From contig JAQGBZ010000015.1 in the NCBI GenBank assembly GCA_034687125.1, forward strand, positions 408,340 through 472,339: 64,000 nt of DNA, written 5' to 3'. The notes beneath the pieces are model-generated. The model was not told the origin of the DNA and did not search any database. It was given only the letters and a program-made list of their open reading frames with translations. Position numbers and translations under genes: made by a program. Shown piece after piece: positions 62,121-64,000 of the stretch (the first letter of the stretch is position 1; each line of letters starts with the position of its first letter). This DNA comes from Neelides folsomi. Lineage: Eukaryota; Arthropoda; Collembola; Neelipleona; Neelidae.

Positions 62121-63556
62121 ATGAATGGGGAAGTTGATCCAAGTTTTGTTCGAGCTTTTACTTCATTTCTGACTGAGAACTCGGAAGGAATTCGTCGAGT
62201 TCAGGAATCAAGGCAAAGGAAGAAAAAACTTAAGCTACCCGTTAAAGACGCATCGTTAAATCTTCCACCCTGGGATGTAAGAATTAATAAGAATTAATAA
62301 AATAAATTAACAAATATGTATATAAAAATTATCGTTAATAAATTAAAATATCGTTTGTTTTTGTTATTTCAACTAAATATTATGTAAATGTATTATCAAT
62401 AATTATGTAAATTATATTTTCTTCTTTCATTGGTTTAATGTTCAATTTATTGATTTGAGGACCGAACTAGGGATCCGAACGAGTTTCGACTCACAGCCGA
62501 AGATGCCGCGAGGAAACGCGAAACCCGAATGTCCAAAAATGCGGATTTCTGCCGGGTGACGCTGCAAGACAAACAAAATCAACGACAGCTCTCACCCTCA
62601 ATGGAAAAAATCATTCATGAGAAATTTGTGGAAAACCGAAAGAAGAACAACATTTCTGTAAAACACATTAATTCATATACAGTTTATACCAACTTCTCTT
62701 AATCATAGGAGCAATGAAAATAAGTTAGTAACACTGGAAATTTCTCAAATAAACAAAAAATGAAATTTCGAAAAATGAAATATGAAATTCGAATCTTCTC
62801 AACTTTTGAGAAAATGACTGGAATACTGAGAATCAGGTATTCAATAGAAGAAAGGGTGTCAATGGTATCAACTTACCACCAGGAGAGGACAAGTATAAGA
62901 CAGACCTGTAGGATAATCAACGAAAGAAACCCTAATTTACGTCCTACCCCAGCTGGCTTAAAAAATATCGTTGATAGATTTGATTCTACTGGAAGTGTAC
63001 GTGATGGGATAGTGAGGAGAAAAAGAAGACCAGTTAGTGCAGGAACATTCGACCACATTCGAGATGGATTAGAACAACTATTATTTCAGTGTTTGGCTCA
63101 AAATGGAGCTCAGTTTGAGCACTTACGATAATTCACTTGTTTAAATCAAAAAGTTTTTATTTATTTGAGAAATTTCCAATGTTACTAACTCATTTTCATT
63201 ACTCCTATGTTTAAGAGAAGTTGGTATAAACATTTATTCCTCTATAACTATCATCTTTTTTCGGACGAATGTAAGAATATACATAATACATAATATAATC
63301 TCTATTTAGTACATACATTTAGTACATTTAGTACATATAATCTCTATTTAATCATTAAATCTGTATTTATATAAATAAATATTAAATCGTATTAAGCGAT
63401 AGATAGTAAAATATTTTGACTTTTTAGACGGAGGAACTTGTTGGTAAATTGCTACTTCGTTCAGAGATCCTTCTTGAAGAATCTCGTCAACTTCGGATGG
63501 GTTTAACAGCAGTTAATTGGCAAGAAGCTCAAATCACCTCAACTTCATATGAATAA
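62121..63556 (+). CDS. Small SPICE1-like centriole/spindle protein
   Basis: Three exons (62121-62276, 62460-62657, 63428-63556) join in phase 0 to give 160 residues. The sequence is basic and helical. The pattern RLTAEDAARKRETRMSKN in exon 2, followed by a basic helix (MEKIIHEKFVENRKKNN) and the exon 3 segment ELVGKLLLRSEILLEESRQL, resembles the conserved N-terminal part of SPICE1 (spindle and centriole-associated protein 1), where a similar PEDxxRRxEIxxSKN block is followed by a helix. SPICE1 supports centriole duplication and spindle formation. This protein is far shorter than vertebrate SPICE1 (over 800 residues), so it may be a reduced homologue or an unrelated coiled-coil protein. The ATG at 62121 was chosen because it opens the longest phase-consistent model. 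The second intron contains a 550-bp transposable element. Confidence 0.5.
62682..62759 (+). repeat. Left terminal inverted repeat, 78 bp
   Basis: This pairs with 63154-63231 in inverted orientation. Differences are T/A, C/T, A/G, C/T and C/T, mostly transitions. The ORF start follows it immediately. Confidence 0.88.
62760..63131 (+). CDS. Internally deleted transposase: HTH domain plus C-terminal tail
   Basis: An intact 123-codon ORF starts with ATG right after the left inverted repeat. Residues about 25-80 (RYSIEERVSMVSTYH, then SIRQTCRIINERNPN and LKNIVDRFDSTGSVRDG) match the DUF4817-type helix-turn-helix found at the head of arthropod Tc1/mariner-related transposases. The last residues (LEQLLFQCLAQNGAQFEHLR) resemble the extreme C-terminus of such transposases, which usually ends with GGHFEHL. 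The DDE catalytic core that should separate them is absent, and the join keeps the frame. It should be able to bind element ends but not cut. It could be a simple deletion derivative, or act as a dominant repressor as shortened P-element proteins do. Confidence 0.75.
   Translation: MKFRKMKYEIRIFSTFEKMTGILRIRYSIEERVSMVSTYHQERTSIRQTCRIINERNPNLRPTPAGLKNIVDRFDSTGSVRDGIVRRKRRPVSAGTFDHIRDGLEQLLFQCLAQNGAQFEHLR
63154..63231 (-). repeat. Right terminal inverted repeat, 78 bp
   Basis: This is the inverted partner of 62682-62759, with 73 of 78 positions identical. Confidence 0.88.
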
Positions 63557-63901
63557 GCAATTTGTAATTTTATTAATTTAATGTGAATTGTTCTTGGTGC
63601 TTTCTTACATTTAGTTAAAAACTAAAATATCATATATTTTATCCTAAAAATATTGTACAAAAGTATTGGGTAATCAGTATTTTTATATGCAATTTGCAAA
63701 GTGTGTACAAATGATAAAACGCTTTTTATTAATATTTATATAAAACATTAATTTTAAAAAAACTTTTAACTATTCAAATTTTGTACAAGTACAGCTAGTA
63801 TATCATTTATTGATAATTTAACTTGAAAAATAGTTATAAGTACATACAAAATAAAAGCTACACTAAAATTAAAAGATTAAATATAAAATAATGTATAAAT
63901 T
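63557..63901. other. 3' flank of the SPICE1-like gene
   Basis: AT-rich sequence after the stop codon. It contains an AATAAA near 63849-63854 that could serve as polyadenylation signal. No other feature is seen. Confidence 0.45.
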
Positions 63902-64000
63902 ACTGTCCAAGTAGTGGTTCTCTGTTGACCTTTTTTCTCTAAAATGGTTTCAAGTAACTAATGTAATAAGATTACATAGCAATCTAATGTAAAAAAAACT
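63902..64000. mobile_element. Second MITE copy, cut by the window edge
   Basis: It starts ACTGTCCAAGTAGTGG and continues with GTTGACCTTTTTTCTC, AAAATGGTTTCAAGTAACTA and ATTACATAGCAATCTAATG. It matches the element at 21036-21230, including its internal sequence. The right half lies outside the window. Confidence 0.75.

Larger units (their letters stand above)
62682..63231. mobile_element. 550-bp TIR element carrying a deleted transposase ORF
   Basis: Terminal inverted repeats of 78 bp (62682-62759 and 63154-63231) differ at only 5 positions. Each starts GTTTATACCAACTTCTCTTA and continues through CATAGGAG, AGTTAGTAACA and TTTCTCAAATAAA. A TA next to each TACCAACTTC tip fits a Tc1/mariner-like TA target duplication, with the outer GTT shared by chance. 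The element fills most of the intron 62658-63427 of the SPICE1-like gene and carries one ORF (62760-63131). The close match of the two ends suggests a fairly recent insertion. Confidence 0.88.

Noticed and set aside
1-64000. CRISPR arrays, bacterial operons and tRNA or rRNA genes
   Set aside because: I looked for direct-repeat arrays with spacers, for tRNA-like T-loop (GGTTCRAATCC) patterns and for rRNA-like blocks and found none. Intron-rich genes exclude a bacterial origin.

Overview
This window is AT-rich eukaryotic nuclear DNA. Its genes are split by GT-AG introns, many of them short, and carry AATAAA polyadenylation signals. A Cad96Ca-type cadherin receptor kinase, a six-cysteine chitin-binding (CBM14) secreted protein and a low-complexity Gly/Lys-Ala-rich secreted protein point to an arthropod. 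A non-drosophilid hexapod such as a springtail is my inference, not something the sequence proves. All exon models were built by hand from reading frames, splice consensus and intron phase; no search was run.

Layout. 2177-8597 (+): an unrecognised Ser/Pro-rich gene of at least 480 residues, open at its 5' end, with one probable GC-AG intron. 10876-11807 (-): an unrecognised 190-residue protein with a CxxC/CxxC pair. 12064-12162 (+): a weak possible terminal exon. 16093-20733 (+): Cad96Ca/Stitcher-like receptor tyrosine kinase, 8 exons. 22337-23610 (+): mitochondrial ATP synthase subunit b, 4 exons. 25004-30481 (+): PDGFR/VEGFR-like immunoglobulin receptor tyrosine kinase, 18 exons, with an HGD catalytic loop. 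32025-33066 (-): secreted Gly-rich, Lys-Ala-repeat protein, 2 exons. 36612-37299 (+): 79-residue chitin-binding protein with a TATA box. 37901-40459 (-): MNS1-like ciliary coiled-coil protein, 10 exons. 47085-51955 (+): SLC14-type urea transporter, 8 exons. 52867-55679 (-): class A GPCR, 4 exons. 62121-63556 (+): small SPICE1-like centriole/spindle protein, 3 exons.

The genes do not form one pathway. They suggest signalling (two receptor kinases and a GPCR), energy metabolism, cuticle or extracellular matrix, cilia/centriole and nitrogen/solute transport, each under its own control. Two convergent pairs share short 3' spacers: chitin-binding/MNS1 and urea transporter/GPCR.

Mobile DNA is modest but informative. 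A 550-bp element with 78-bp terminal inverted repeats sits in the last intron of the SPICE1-like gene. Its intact 123-codon ORF looks like the N-terminal DNA-binding domain of a transposase joined in frame to the extreme C-terminal tail, with the catalytic core missing. A 350-bp element rich in AAGATATCCGGG motifs sits in an intron of the urea transporter. A third family has a complete copy at 21036-21230 and a truncated one at the right edge. Several perfect or near-perfect hairpins lie in introns and intergenic DNA; the best is a perfect 25-bp inverted repeat with a 4-nt loop at 40805-40858. The large intergenic blocks (12-16 kb, 33-36.6 kb, 40.5-47 kb, 55.7-62 kb) hold no gene I can support.
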